From contig JAICJH010000010.1 of NCBI GenBank assembly GCA_025928545.1, positions 1-64,000 of the forward strand: a stretch of 64,000 nucleotides of DNA. Direction: 5' to 3'. Shown in pieces: positions 25,427-33,603 of the stretch. The position numbers and the translations under genes are program-made. Positions within the stretch are counted from its first letter, which is position 1, and the number at the start of each line of letters is the position of its first letter. The notes under the pieces are model-generated. The model saw nothing but the letters and a program-made list of their open reading frames with translations. It had not been told where the DNA came from and searched no databases. This DNA comes from Bryobacteraceae bacterium (GTDB lineage: Bacteria > Acidobacteriota > Terriglobia > Bryobacterales > Bryobacteraceae).

Positions 25427-25528
25427 GGTCGGACATGCTCCTCACAGTTCGAAAGTAGCATGCACGGCACAATTGCAATTCCGCGCTCGCCCCTGGCAGG
25501 ATGCTGAAAAACCTGAAAACAAGACCTT

Positions 25529-25560
25529 ATCAGCGTGAATCGGCGTTCATCAGCGGCTAT
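25529..25560 (-). repeat. Dispersed 10-bp-unit repeat, copy B
   Basis: On the plus strand ATCAGCGTGA-ATCGGCGTTC-ATCAGCGGCT-AT. The minus-strand ROK gene ends inside it, so the repeat supplies the stop codon and the last codons (NSR). This suggests the element can land at, or be captured as, a gene end. Confidence 0.75.
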
Positions 25561-26560
25561 TCGGGTTTCCCAGCTTCAGCGCCTCGATAGCCGCCCCCCG
25601 CGCCCCGGCCGTATCCCCGTTGGGCATTATCCGGATCGGAATATCCGCCTGCTCCACCCTTTGTCCAGGCATTCCCGCGCGTATCTGCTCCACAAACCAA
25701 TCCTGAAATTCCTTGCCCGTCTCTATCGCGCCGCCACCCACAATCAACGCGTCCGGATCGAACGTATTCACCATCTCATCGAAGAACAACCCCAGCGCAT
25801 TCGCCTGCACACGAAAAATTTCCCGGCACATCGCGTCCCCGCGCTCAGCCATCCCGCGTACCCTTTTCGACGCACCCGGACCCGCCTTCGCCAATTCATG
25901 TTCCGGATTCCGCTTCAAATAATACGGCAGCAAAGTCCCTTCAATCGCGGTCAGCGAGCACAACGATTCCAGATCCCCCGTACGCCCGCAATTACACGCA
26001 GGCCGCATCCCTTCAATACCGGGGATACTCTGGTACGGAATCAGCACGTGCCCCAGTTCACCGCCGAAGCCCTTCCGTCCCGTCACCACGCGCCCTTCCA
26101 CAATCACACCGCCGCCCAGACCCGTTCCGATAATCGCCGACACCGAACTCGCCGTCGCACTCGTGCCGAAAATCGTAAAGTGCCCCCACAGCGCGCCCGC
26201 ATTTCCATCGTTCAGGTACGAAACCGGAATCCCGAGCTTCGCTTCCAGGCCAGCCCGGATGTCGTAGCTGCACCAGTCCGCGTGCACGAAATTCGTTGAC
26301 CCGCGCGCGCTGAAAACGCCACCCCCGCTCGCCGGACCCGGCGTATCCAGGCCCGCCGCGGTGATTTCGCTCATCTTCAGCCCCGCCTTCGCCGCCGCCA
26401 TCTCCAGCCCGTCGGCAATCTGCTGGAGGCAGATCCCAGGACCTTCCTTCGATCGTGCCGGATGTTCACACAACCCGTCGATCAGGAATTCTTCCCGCTC
26501 GTTCAGAAATGTATAGTTAACCGCTGTACCACCCAGATCGATTCCCGCTATGATGCGCAT
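25550..26560 (-). CDS. ROK family sugar kinase / regulator-type protein
   Basis: 336 residues. The N-terminal ATP-binding loop GIDLGGTAVNYTFL and a central GTGLGGGVIVEG are ROK/hexokinase hallmarks. The usual zinc motif CxCGxxGCxE appears as CNCGRTGDLES, so the third Cys is replaced by Asp and zinc binding may be altered. There is no N-terminal HTH, so this is more likely a glucokinase-like kinase than a repressor. The C-terminal codons come from a dispersed repeat. It is divergent from the SGNH gene and transcribed alone. Confidence 0.88.
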   Translation of the reverse strand: MRIIAGIDLGGTAVNYTFLNEREEFLIDGLCEHPARSKEGPGICLQQIADGLEMAAAKAGLKMSEITAAGLDTPGPASGGGVFSARGSTNFVHADWCSYDIRAGLEAKLGIPVSYLNDGNAGALWGHFTIFGTSATASSVSAIIGTGLGGGVIVEGRVVTGRKGFGGELGHVLIPYQSIPGIEGMRPACNCGRTGDLESLCSLTAIEGTLLPYYLKRNPEHELAKAGPGASKRVRGMAERGDAMCREIFRVQANALGLFFDEMVNTFDPDALIVGGGAIETGKEFQDWFVEQIRAGMPGQRVEQADIPIRIMPNGDTAGARGAAIEALKLGNPNSR

Positions 26561-26758
26561 CGGCTCTAGAATATACCTGTCGCTCCTGCCACCGCGCCGG
26601 TACCCAACGGCAAAGCAAACGCGTGCATGATCTCGGTGGCGCCAGGAATCACCTGATTGGCTTCAAGATCGGATTGGCTGCACCAATGGCTTTCTTCTCT
26701 TTCAATGTTTGGAAGAAATTCTTCTTCTGTTAGCGAATCCGGACTTACAATAGACGTA

Positions 26759-27520
26759 ATGAAACCACTGCTGGCGCGGCTTGTCGGAATGTTGCTTGTC
26801 GGAACTTTTCTTTACGCTCAGGCGCCTGCGCCAACCGTGGCATCTCTTACCGCCGAACTCACTGCGGCTCGCAAGAAGCTCGTCGATTGGGCCGGCCTCG
26901 TGGTCTACGGCAGCGACGATACCGAAGTCCCCGCGCCCAGGGCCGGTGAAAATCGCGTGGTCTTTCTCGGCGATTCCGTTACCGCCAATTGGGGCAAAGG
27001 CAAAACGCCATTCTTCCCCGGCAAGCCGTATTTGAACCGTGGTATCGCGGAGCAGACCACACCCCAGATGCTTGTGCGTTTTCGTCAGGACGTAGTGTCC
27101 CTGCAACCCAAAGTGGTGATCATCCAGGGAGGCCTGAACGACATCGGCATGGTCATGGGCCCGGGCAGTGAAGGCACCATATCCGATCACCTCCACTCGA
27201 TGATCGACATCGCCAAGGCGCACGGCATCAAAGTGGTGATTGCCTCACTAACGCCGATCTGCGATTGCTACAACTCCAGCCAAACGAGAATCCGTCCGGT
27301 AGGCAAGATCGCGGCCATCAACGGAACCCTGAGGGACATCGCGTCAGAGACAGGTTCCGTCTATCTCAATTACTACTCAGTGCTGGTCGACACAGCCGCC
27401 GGAACACGTCAGTTGAAAAAGGAACTGACCAACAACGGCATCGATCCCAACGACGCAGCCTACGTCCTGATGGCGCCCTTAGCCGAAAAAGCTATAGCCG
27501 ACGCTCTGGCATCGAAGTAA
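26759..27520 (+). CDS. SGNH/GDSL hydrolase-like secreted protein with altered catalytic block
   Basis: 253 residues. A signal peptide (about 1-20, ending LYAQ) is followed by a linker and an SGNH domain: block I FLGDSVTANW with the nucleophile Ser, block II-like LNRGIAEQTT, and block III GGLNDIGMV with the oxyanion Asn. The usual block V DxxHPN is replaced by NGIDPNDAAYVLMAPL: both the Asp and the His of the catalytic dyad are missing. It may be inactive, use other residues, or bind carbohydrate. The frame reaches back to 26657, but the ATG at 26759 gives the signal peptide. Confidence 0.82.
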   Translation: MKPLLARLVGMLLVGTFLYAQAPAPTVASLTAELTAARKKLVDWAGLVVYGSDDTEVPAPRAGENRVVFLGDSVTANWGKGKTPFFPGKPYLNRGIAEQTTPQMLVRFRQDVVSLQPKVVIIQGGLNDIGMVMGPGSEGTISDHLHSMIDIAKAHGIKVVIASLTPICDCYNSSQTRIRPVGKIAAINGTLRDIASETGSVYLNYYSVLVDTAAGTRQLKKELTNNGIDPNDAAYVLMAPLAEKAIADALASK

Positions 27521-27594
27521 GTCATGCTCGACTCGGCGGCGATTGGAAAGTCGTAATTACGCAGAGTTCTGTGCACCGGGCGGAGCCAGCTCGA

Positions 27595-28176
27595 TTATTT
27601 GACAAACTCCTGTGATGGCACGCGGAACACGCCCTTTATGCATTGAGGGTTGCGGACCGCAATCTGCACATGTGTTTTCTCGCGAAATCCCGAACCTGGG
27701 TACAGAGGATCTCCCTCGGTAAAAACCCCCTTCAGCGTGTCGATCACGGGGAGTTTCTCGGCATCCAGAATGCTGTGCAGCCGCCGAATCACGGCGCAGT
27801 CGAGATTCCGCTTCAATTGGTCTTTGCTATTCGTTGGCAGGGGCAATCCCGCAGATATCGTCACCTTGAGAAAACTGTCATGGGCGATACGTACCCAGTC
27901 AAGTCCGATTGAAGTTGTTAGGTCAAAACAAAGACCGAGATCGATAATTGCACCGATGACAAACGGTCTTGAAATACCTGTACCTTTTCGGTTGGCTGTC
28001 TCGGTCGCGAACTCGAGAGCGCGTCTCGGATTGGCCTCCCAGAAATATATTCCGGGTCCCAGCCAGTCATAATCGTTGTCGCTTGGTTTAAAAGCTGCGC
28101 CTTCCAGGAGGCGCTCTCCGACTTTCCGATCACAACCGTGGTAACCGAGTATGAAGCTGGATGATAAACGATGCAA
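27595..28176 (-). CDS. ADP-ribosyltransferase-like protein, probable toxin
   Basis: 193 residues. N-terminal GYHGCDRKVGERLLEG, then WLGPGIYFWEANPRRALEFA and a C-terminal THVQIAVRNPQCIKGVFRVP. The H in YHG, the Y in GxGIYF and the last strand correspond in order to the H-Y-E layout of PARP-like ADP-ribosyltransferases, with Gln where Glu would be; this is an inference from motif layout. The start is TTG at 28176, the only candidate upstream of the conserved YHGCD. It begins 5 bp after the stop of a 62-residue basic protein, a layout typical of antitoxin-toxin pairs. Convergent with the SGNH gene. Confidence 0.6.
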   Translation of the reverse strand: MHRLSSSFILGYHGCDRKVGERLLEGAAFKPSDNDYDWLGPGIYFWEANPRRALEFATETANRKGTGISRPFVIGAIIDLGLCFDLTTSIGLDWVRIAHDSFLKVTISAGLPLPTNSKDQLKRNLDCAVIRRLHSILDAEKLPVIDTLKGVFTEGDPLYPGSGFREKTHVQIAVRNPQCIKGVFRVPSQEFVK

Positions 28177-28181
28177 AGAAA

Positions 28182-28370
28182 TCAGCTATAACGCCGGGAG
28201 AGCCTTCCGGAATTGGTGTAGATGCCTTCGTCAATGAGGGTTTGGCGGGCTCTTGCGGGAGACTTGGTCACTCGCGTTGTGAAGGCATGAGCGGCCCTTC
28301 GGAAACGCTCAACCGCCTCATGCGAACTCAACTCGCCCTTTGGTCCCGATACTTTAGCGTTCAACTTCAC
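28182..28370 (-). CDS. Small basic protein, probable antitoxin partner
   Basis: 62 residues from GTG at 28370: SGPKGELSSHEAVERFRRAA, then TRVTKSPARARQTLIDEGIY and TNSGRLSRRYS. It resembles short proteins that precede ADP-ribosyltransferase-like or other toxin genes. A TTG at 28364 would have AAGGA (28372-28376) 7 bp upstream, a better ribosome site, and would give 60 residues. A role as antitoxin or as transcriptional partner is inferred from size and position (5 bp before the next gene). Confidence 0.55.
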   Translation of the reverse strand: MKLNAKVSGPKGELSSHEAVERFRRAAHAFTTRVTKSPARARQTLIDEGIYTNSGRLSRRYS

Positions 28371-28444
28371 ATCCTTAAGCTAGCATGCGATGTGATTCTG
28401 ACGTAAACAATGACCTCGCCGAACGCCGACACCCTGCCAGGTAG

Positions 28445-28470
28445 GCCATCGGTGTGCATCGGCGGCGATT
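28445..28470 (-). repeat. Dispersed 10-bp-unit repeat, copy D (shorter)
   Basis: Plus-strand reading GCC-ATCGGTGTGC-ATCGGCGGCG-ATT, two units only. It lies 1-27 bp after the stop codon of the minus-strand quinoprotein gene that ends at 28472. Confidence 0.6.
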
Positions 28471-28471
28471 C

Positions 28472-30037
28472 CTACTTCGGCAAACCAAAAGCCCAGAACG
28501 TCCCGTCGTAAGTTCCCAGATAAATCTTCCCGTTCGCAATCGACAACCCCGCAAAGTGATTAAACGAAGTAATCGTATCGCCACTCGACCACAACTCTTT
28601 CCCGGTCTGCCCATCCAGCGCATAAATCGTAGCGTGACCCGACTCCGCCGCCCGCAGCGATGAATCGAAATTCAACCCGCGCTCCGGCGTAGCCTGCTTC
28701 GTAAATTCCCCGCTGCCGAACCCGTAAACAACCCCATTCGCAATCACCGGAGGATACCCGCGGTGCATATCGCGCGAAACCCACGCCGGCACCAACTCAA
28801 GCTTTCCACCCACTTCCTGCAGCTTGAAAGCAGCCACGCCGCCTTCTTTCGCCACCGGCGTATTTGTAACCGGGAACTTAAACGCCGGATGCGCCGGTCC
28901 CCAGAACGGAGCCAGTATCCAACGCGTGCCGGAAGCGTCTTCCCATGTCGAAAGCGCACCCCAGCTGCCCTGGTCCTGGAAGTCCGCATCTTCATTGCAG
29001 AACAGCGGTGTCTTATACAGAGGCGTGTGATGATCCGCGCCGCCCGGGCTCTTCGGATCCAGCAAAAACACCCGGCATTCTTTCCCCGAGGCAACCATCA
29101 GTTCACGGCCCTTGTAATTGAAAATCGTCGCCGTGTTATTCGGATCCAGATCGCGCTTCCACAGCCAGTACCAATTCGCCGGAGTGAAGTAATCCTTCAC
29201 CTTCACGTGGTCGCCGTCAATCGTAAAACCAACCATGCTGTTCGCGATAATCAGATTCTTCGGGTCGCTTTCGTCCACACTGCCGTCCCCCGTTGTGGAC
29301 CACACTGTTCCGGTCGAATCCACAGCCGCCCCCCGCAAGCCCCAAAGGCCGCCGCTCCTGCCCATACCTTCGGTCAGATAAATATGATGCGTCGGATCGT
29401 CCAGCTTCGTCGCTCCCATGAACCCATTGATTGGAGCCCACAGCGTATTCCCCACCAGCTGCAGCGCAAACTTGCTGTTCCCGAACTTAAACGGCGGCGT
29501 AATATCTTCGCCATTCACCGTGTCCAGCGAATGCAGCATCCCGCCGCCGTCTGTCATGTAAATAGGACGATGGCCATTCGGCCCGGGAGGTCCGATAACC
29601 GGAGTATCCGTACTGCCGCCCGGACCCAGAAACCCCAGATGCGCCGGATCGACATTGGCGTTATTACCGCCGCGTCCGGCGGGCGCTTCGTAGGTGAAAT
29701 GCTTTTTCCAGACGATCTTTCCGGTCTCCGCCTCGACGGCGTACAGGTTATCCGAAGCTCCGACAAAATACGCCATCTCCTTAGTCCCGCCGTTGGCCGG
29801 CACATTCAGAATCAGCGCGGGCGTGAACGAAAACAAGGCGCGCGTCACGTTGTCCGTCTTCAGCTTCCAGAGCAGTTTCAGATTCTTGACATTATCCTTG
29901 TTCAGAATCTTTTCGTCGCGCTGCCAGCCGGTTCTCTGGGCATCGCCGCCGTCCGTCGTCCACTCGGCCGCCCAACCCAGCCCGCAAAACGCCGCGCAAC
30001 CCAAAGTCGCAATCGCAATATAGATTAGTTTTCGCAT
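28472..30037 (-). CDS. PQQ-type beta-propeller protein (quinoprotein-like), 1
   Basis: 521 residues with a signal peptide (MRKLIYIAIATLGCAAFCGLGWA) and repeated propeller blades: WTTDGGDAQRTGWQRDEKIL, DNLYAVEAETGKIVWKKHF, ATIYALDGQTGKELWSSGDTI (the typical W-motif of PQQ blades). It lacks the obvious active-site Cys-Cys pair and cytochrome CxxCH motif of alcohol dehydrogenases, so it may be a non-enzymatic propeller or an atypical dehydrogenase. It follows its paralogue by 21 bp in the same operon. Periplasmic location expected. Confidence 0.85.
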   Translation of the reverse strand: MRKLIYIAIATLGCAAFCGLGWAAEWTTDGGDAQRTGWQRDEKILNKDNVKNLKLLWKLKTDNVTRALFSFTPALILNVPANGGTKEMAYFVGASDNLYAVEAETGKIVWKKHFTYEAPAGRGGNNANVDPAHLGFLGPGGSTDTPVIGPPGPNGHRPIYMTDGGGMLHSLDTVNGEDITPPFKFGNSKFALQLVGNTLWAPINGFMGATKLDDPTHHIYLTEGMGRSGGLWGLRGAAVDSTGTVWSTTGDGSVDESDPKNLIIANSMVGFTIDGDHVKVKDYFTPANWYWLWKRDLDPNNTATIFNYKGRELMVASGKECRVFLLDPKSPGGADHHTPLYKTPLFCNEDADFQDQGSWGALSTWEDASGTRWILAPFWGPAHPAFKFPVTNTPVAKEGGVAAFKLQEVGGKLELVPAWVSRDMHRGYPPVIANGVVYGFGSGEFTKQATPERGLNFDSSLRAAESGHATIYALDGQTGKELWSSGDTITSFNHFAGLSIANGKIYLGTYDGTFWAFGLPK

Positions 30038-30058
30038 CTTAATCTCTCTTGAATCTGT

Positions 30059-31696
30059 CTAGAAAAGAATCGGAATCCCGTAAGCATGCACCTGGCTGTC
30101 GTGCGTCGTGAATAACACAATCGATGCATCGATCGCCAGCCCGCCCGTTGCATAGCTTGTCGCCGTCTGACCGCTGGACCAGATCTCCTTGCCTGTCGAC
30201 GAATCGAGCGCGTACAGTACCGCGTTCTTAGGCGTCTTGCCCTGGCCTGTCGAGAGCGCGAATACCAGGCCATTCGTCACCGCCGGAGCAGCCGGTGAGA
30301 CCATATCCCGCGAACTCCACACCGGGACCAGCGAGGGCTTGCCGCCCTGATCCACCACCTTGAAAGCCACGATGGATCCCGTCGGAGCGGCGCCGTTCGA
30401 TGTGCCGAACTTCAGCGGAGACGCACCGGATATCGACGCATAAATCCATCTCGTCCCCGGCGCGGAAGGTGGCGGCGGGGCCCCTCGGCCCGCCGCACCA
30501 CGACCTTGCGGAGGAGGTGGTGCATCGTCCCATGTCGCGAACGCATTCCAGATGCCGTTGACGCCATCCGCGGCCGCAAAAACCTCGCTCTGCGCAAGCG
30601 GCGTGTGGTGGTCGCTGCCACCGAGCGAAGCTGAATCGAGCAGATAAATCCGTCCATCCGTGCCACCGCTCACGATCACTTCTTTGCCGTTCCACTCGAA
30701 CACCGCGGGCGTTGCGCCAGGTACTTCCGCGCCTTTCTTAACAGCTGCGGCGGCTCCTGACGGAGTGAAGTAATCCTTCACAACAAGATCTTTCGCCCCC
30801 AGCGCGACAACCGTGTTGTTGTACTTGCCGGCCACGGTTCCCTGTCCCTCGGGAATCAATCCGTAAATCGTGCTGTCATCCGTGGCGGCCGCAACGCCGG
30901 CCGAACCCGCAAATCCGCTCCCATTCGTCGGAAACGAAATCACCTTCTTCTCTGGCGTCGAAAGATCAATCGCATAAAGAGCGTTCGGATTCCCGCCGCA
31001 CTCGTTCTGCGTCGCCGCATACACGACGTTGTCCACGATGTTGAGATCGCTGACCCGCGAATTGGCCGGAACAAACTTCACCGGTGCGGTCGCTTTGTTG
31101 TCGCCATCCTGCTCACGCAACGTCTGCAGATTTCCATCGGCGTCTACAACCCAGACATTGGCCCCGGCGCCACGTCCGCCGCCGCCACCTCCGCCTCCTC
31201 CGCCGCGCGCCGCGCCAGATGCCCCGGCCGCGCCGCGTCCACCACCTCCGCCGCCGCCACCGCGGGCAGGACCCCGGCCGCCCCCGCTCCCGCCGTTGAT
31301 CACCGCCGAACCCGTAATTCCTCCCGGGCAAGTCGCTGTTGCGGCAGTCGTCTGAGCAGCACTATTGATGTGTGTTTTGAAGTAAGGCTTGCCGGTCCAG
31401 AAATCGACCGAGTAGACATCGGAATTGCCAGGCACGAACAGCAGAGCCTTGAATCCCTTCCAGCCGATGATATTGCCGAGCAACACCGGCGTCCCCATCC
31501 TCTGGGCTTTGGCATCCACTTTATAGGAATAGAGCAGCTTGATATCGCCCTTGGCTGCGCTCTCTCGCGAAAGCTTAAACTCAGCCCGCTGCCACCCGTC
31601 GCGCTGCGGATTTCCGCTCGAACTCGCCCAGTCGCCGCTAAGTAAAAAAGCGCCCGCAATCCCGACTGTGATCCCAATAAATAGTGCTCTCTTCAT
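30059..31696 (-). CDS. PQQ-type beta-propeller protein (quinoprotein-like), 2, with Gly/Arg-rich insert
   Basis: 545 residues. N-terminal signal peptide or anchor (ALFIGITVGIAGAFLLSG), then SSSGNPQRDGWQRAEFKLS. Blades include DVYSVDFWTGKPYFKTHI and VLYALDSSTGKEIWSSGQTA. Residues 134-179 are almost only Gly, Arg and Ala, followed by NVWVVDADGNLQTL; a second Pro/Gly-rich insert (PPPPQGRGAAGRGAPPPP) lies later. The inserts probably form loops on one propeller face. First gene of a two-gene operon with the 521-residue paralogue; substrate unknown. Confidence 0.83.
   Translation of the reverse strand: MKRALFIGITVGIAGAFLLSGDWASSSGNPQRDGWQRAEFKLSRESAAKGDIKLLYSYKVDAKAQRMGTPVLLGNIIGWKGFKALLFVPGNSDVYSVDFWTGKPYFKTHINSAAQTTAATATCPGGITGSAVINGGSGGGRGPARGGGGGGGGRGAAGASGAARGGGGGGGGGGRGAGANVWVVDADGNLQTLREQDGDNKATAPVKFVPANSRVSDLNIVDNVVYAATQNECGGNPNALYAIDLSTPEKKVISFPTNGSGFAGSAGVAAATDDSTIYGLIPEGQGTVAGKYNNTVVALGAKDLVVKDYFTPSGAAAAVKKGAEVPGATPAVFEWNGKEVIVSGGTDGRIYLLDSASLGGSDHHTPLAQSEVFAAADGVNGIWNAFATWDDAPPPPQGRGAAGRGAPPPPSAPGTRWIYASISGASPLKFGTSNGAAPTGSIVAFKVVDQGGKPSLVPVWSSRDMVSPAAPAVTNGLVFALSTGQGKTPKNAVLYALDSSTGKEIWSSGQTATSYATGGLAIDASIVLFTTHDSQVHAYGIPILF
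31160..31297. repeat. Low-complexity GGC/CGG-rich tract inside a quinoprotein gene
   Basis: Codes the 46-residue Gly/Arg/Ala stretch of the 545-residue propeller. Repeated ccgccgcc units make it prone to slippage, so its length may vary between strains. Confidence 0.8.
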
Positions 31697-31822
31697 TCGA
31701 AGAACCTCCCATGCCTCTCAGATGATATAGCAAATCGGGAAGGTAAGTCGAGAACGAAAGTGCGTTTTTATCCTTTAAAATCAATGCCTAACGCAACTAT
31801 TGGTCGGACCCATTAAATTCTT

Positions 31823-31854
31823 ATCGGCGTGAACCGGCGTGCATCGGTGGCCAT
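31823..31854 (-). repeat. Dispersed 10-bp-unit repeat, copy C
   Basis: Plus-strand reading ATCGGCGTGA-ACCGGCGTGC-ATCGGTGGCC-AT. It lies 21 bp after the stop of the minus-strand VWFA gene (31875), the same side as the other three copies. Confidence 0.75.
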
Positions 31855-31874
31855 TCTCCGTTTTTCAAGGAACC

Positions 31875-32867
31875 CTACTGAGCCGCCACCGCGTAATAGC
31901 CCTTACGAACCTGCACCTTCTGATCCTTCTCATGCGTCTTCAAATCAATCTTGCGGAACGTACCGTCTTTTTTAGAATTCGTAGGCGTGTACCCGATCAA
32001 ATACTGACTCCGCATCTCCTGCTGAATCTGATCGAAAATCACCGGCAGCGAATTCTTCCCGCTCACCGTAAACAAACGGCCCCCGGTCTCTTCCGACAGT
32101 TGCTTGAGCGCACCCTCTCCGCTGTACCCGATATTGAACCCGCCGTAGAATTGCCGATCAACATATAGAACCGAATAAATGATTGAATCGGCTTTCTGCG
32201 CCGCCTCGATCGCGTCTTTGATCTTCAGCTTGCTGCCTTCATCTTCGCCATCCGTGATCAGCACAATCGCTTTCCGCCCGCTTTCGTGCGCCAGCATGTC
32301 GTGCGCCGCCAGATACACCGCGTCATACAAAACCGTTCCGCGCTGCTTATTCATCGTCGGCACCGGCCCCGATGTCGGTCCTGAATATCCTGTATTCAGC
32401 TTCAAACGGTTCAACCCCTGTTGCAGCAGACGAGGCGTGCCGGTAATATCCTGGAGTAAATCCGAATCCGCGCCGAAACTGATAAGAAACGCCACATCCT
32501 TTGCCCGCAGCACGCTGTTGAAAAACTGTGTTCCCGCCTGACGCTCCGGCTCAATCATGCTCGCCTGGCTTCCCGACACGTCGATCAGCAATCCGATCGT
32601 CAGCGGAATATCCGTTTCCCGGCTGAAATATTTGATCGTCTGAGGCTTCCCGTCTTCCGCGAGATCGAAGTCGTTCTTCGTAAGCGAACCCACCAGCCCG
32701 TTTTGCTTGTTGTGCACCGTGCAGTAAAGGCTGACGACATCCACGTCCACCTTTAAGGTCGCCCCCAGGTCCTCATCCTTGGATTGGGCCGCCATGCGCG
32801 ACGGCACGCCAGGCAGAATCATCAGGGCCGCCAGAGCGACGCCGGCAATCTTCACGGAAGGTTTCAT
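31875..32867 (-). CDS. VWFA-domain protein (TIGR03436 type)
   Basis: 330 residues. A signal peptide (MKPSVKIAGVALAALMILPG) is followed by a beta region (VDVDVVSLYCTVHNKQNGLVGSLTKNDFDLAEDGKPQTIKYF) and a VWFA domain with MIDAS motif DVSGS (IGLLIDVSGSQASM), a mid T/D loop and KAIVLITDGEDEGS. The order matches the Acidobacteria-specific TIGR03436 family of secreted proteins. It likely binds partner proteins via a metal ion; no partner is evident. ATG at 32867 is preferred; ATG at 32885 would add MRISDC. Divergent from the DNA glycosylase gene. Confidence 0.88.
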   Translation of the reverse strand: MKPSVKIAGVALAALMILPGVPSRMAAQSKDEDLGATLKVDVDVVSLYCTVHNKQNGLVGSLTKNDFDLAEDGKPQTIKYFSRETDIPLTIGLLIDVSGSQASMIEPERQAGTQFFNSVLRAKDVAFLISFGADSDLLQDITGTPRLLQQGLNRLKLNTGYSGPTSGPVPTMNKQRGTVLYDAVYLAAHDMLAHESGRKAIVLITDGEDEGSKLKIKDAIEAAQKADSIIYSVLYVDRQFYGGFNIGYSGEGALKQLSEETGGRLFTVSGKNSLPVIFDQIQQEMRSQYLIGYTPTNSKKDGTFRKIDLKTHEKDQKVQVRKGYYAVAAQ

Positions 32868-32952
32868 ACAATCGGAAATGCGCATAGGCCTTTTTAGACG
32901 ACTGTTTAAATGACGTGCGCCGAAATGAGTCTGTTTCACCAGGCTGAATAAC

Positions 32953-33546
32953 ATGCGTGCCGCCCTTCTCCATCTCAAAAAAGACCCCGTCCTCAGCGTC
33001 ATCATCCGCCGCCATGGCAAATTCGCCATGGATTACAAGGAGCCCGTTTTCGAAACGCTCGTCAGATCTATTGTCTACCAACAATTAAGTGGACGTGTAG
33101 CCAGCGTCATCTTCGGCCGTCTCAAAGCTGCTCTGGGGGATGGCCCCATCACCCCCGAAGGCATCCTGAAACTACGCACGGACCGCATGCGCCGCCTCGG
33201 CCTTTCCGGCCAGAAGACCCTCTACATCCGCGAGTTGGCGAAGCACACGAAGAAAGGCTCGGTTGTTTTCGAGCGCCTTTCAGAAATGGACGATGCCGCA
33301 GTCGTGGAGCATCTCACCCAGGTAAAAGGGATCGGCGTCTGGACCGCCCACATGTTCCTGATGTTCGCCCTCCGCCGGCCGGACGTACTGCCCACGGGCG
33401 ACCTTGGCATCCGCATGGCCATGCAAAAGGCATGGAATCTGGACCACCTCCCCACGCCCCAGGAGATGGAAGAACTCGCAGCAAAATGGCGGCCCTGGGC
33501 GTCTGTGGCCAGTTGGTACCTCTGGCGAAGCCTCGACAATGAATAA
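32953..33546 (+). CDS. DNA-3-methyladenine glycosylase II (AlkA-type HhH-GPD)
   Basis: 197 residues, the single-domain form without the AlkA N-terminal TBP-like part. The helix-hairpin-helix LTQVKGIGVWTAHMFLMFAL is followed by RRPDVLPTGDLGIRMA, whose Asp is the catalytic residue of the HhH-GPD family. It removes alkylated bases (3-methyladenine) to start base-excision repair. YQQLSGRVASVIFGRL is the usual early motif. It stands alone, 57 bp before the next gene. Confidence 0.93.
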   Translation: MRAALLHLKKDPVLSVIIRRHGKFAMDYKEPVFETLVRSIVYQQLSGRVASVIFGRLKAALGDGPITPEGILKLRTDRMRRLGLSGQKTLYIRELAKHTKKGSVVFERLSEMDDAAVVEHLTQVKGIGVWTAHMFLMFALRRPDVLPTGDLGIRMAMQKAWNLDHLPTPQEMEELAAKWRPWASVASWYLWRSLDNE

Positions 33547-33603
33547 CACAAACGAAGCAACCTGACATGCCAGCCTGCATATAATGGTCGCCGAAGGGAC
33601 TAC

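Noticed and set aside
24194-25507. Long plus-strand frame of over 400 codons opposite sppA
   Set aside because: It is antisense to a clear SppA gene, rich in Arg/His/Pro, and follows from GC-rich codon bias of the real gene.
28763-30028. Long plus-strand frame opposite the first quinoprotein
   Set aside because: Same pattern: antisense, Arg/His/Gln-rich, no recognisable motif, while the minus strand has clear PQQ blades.
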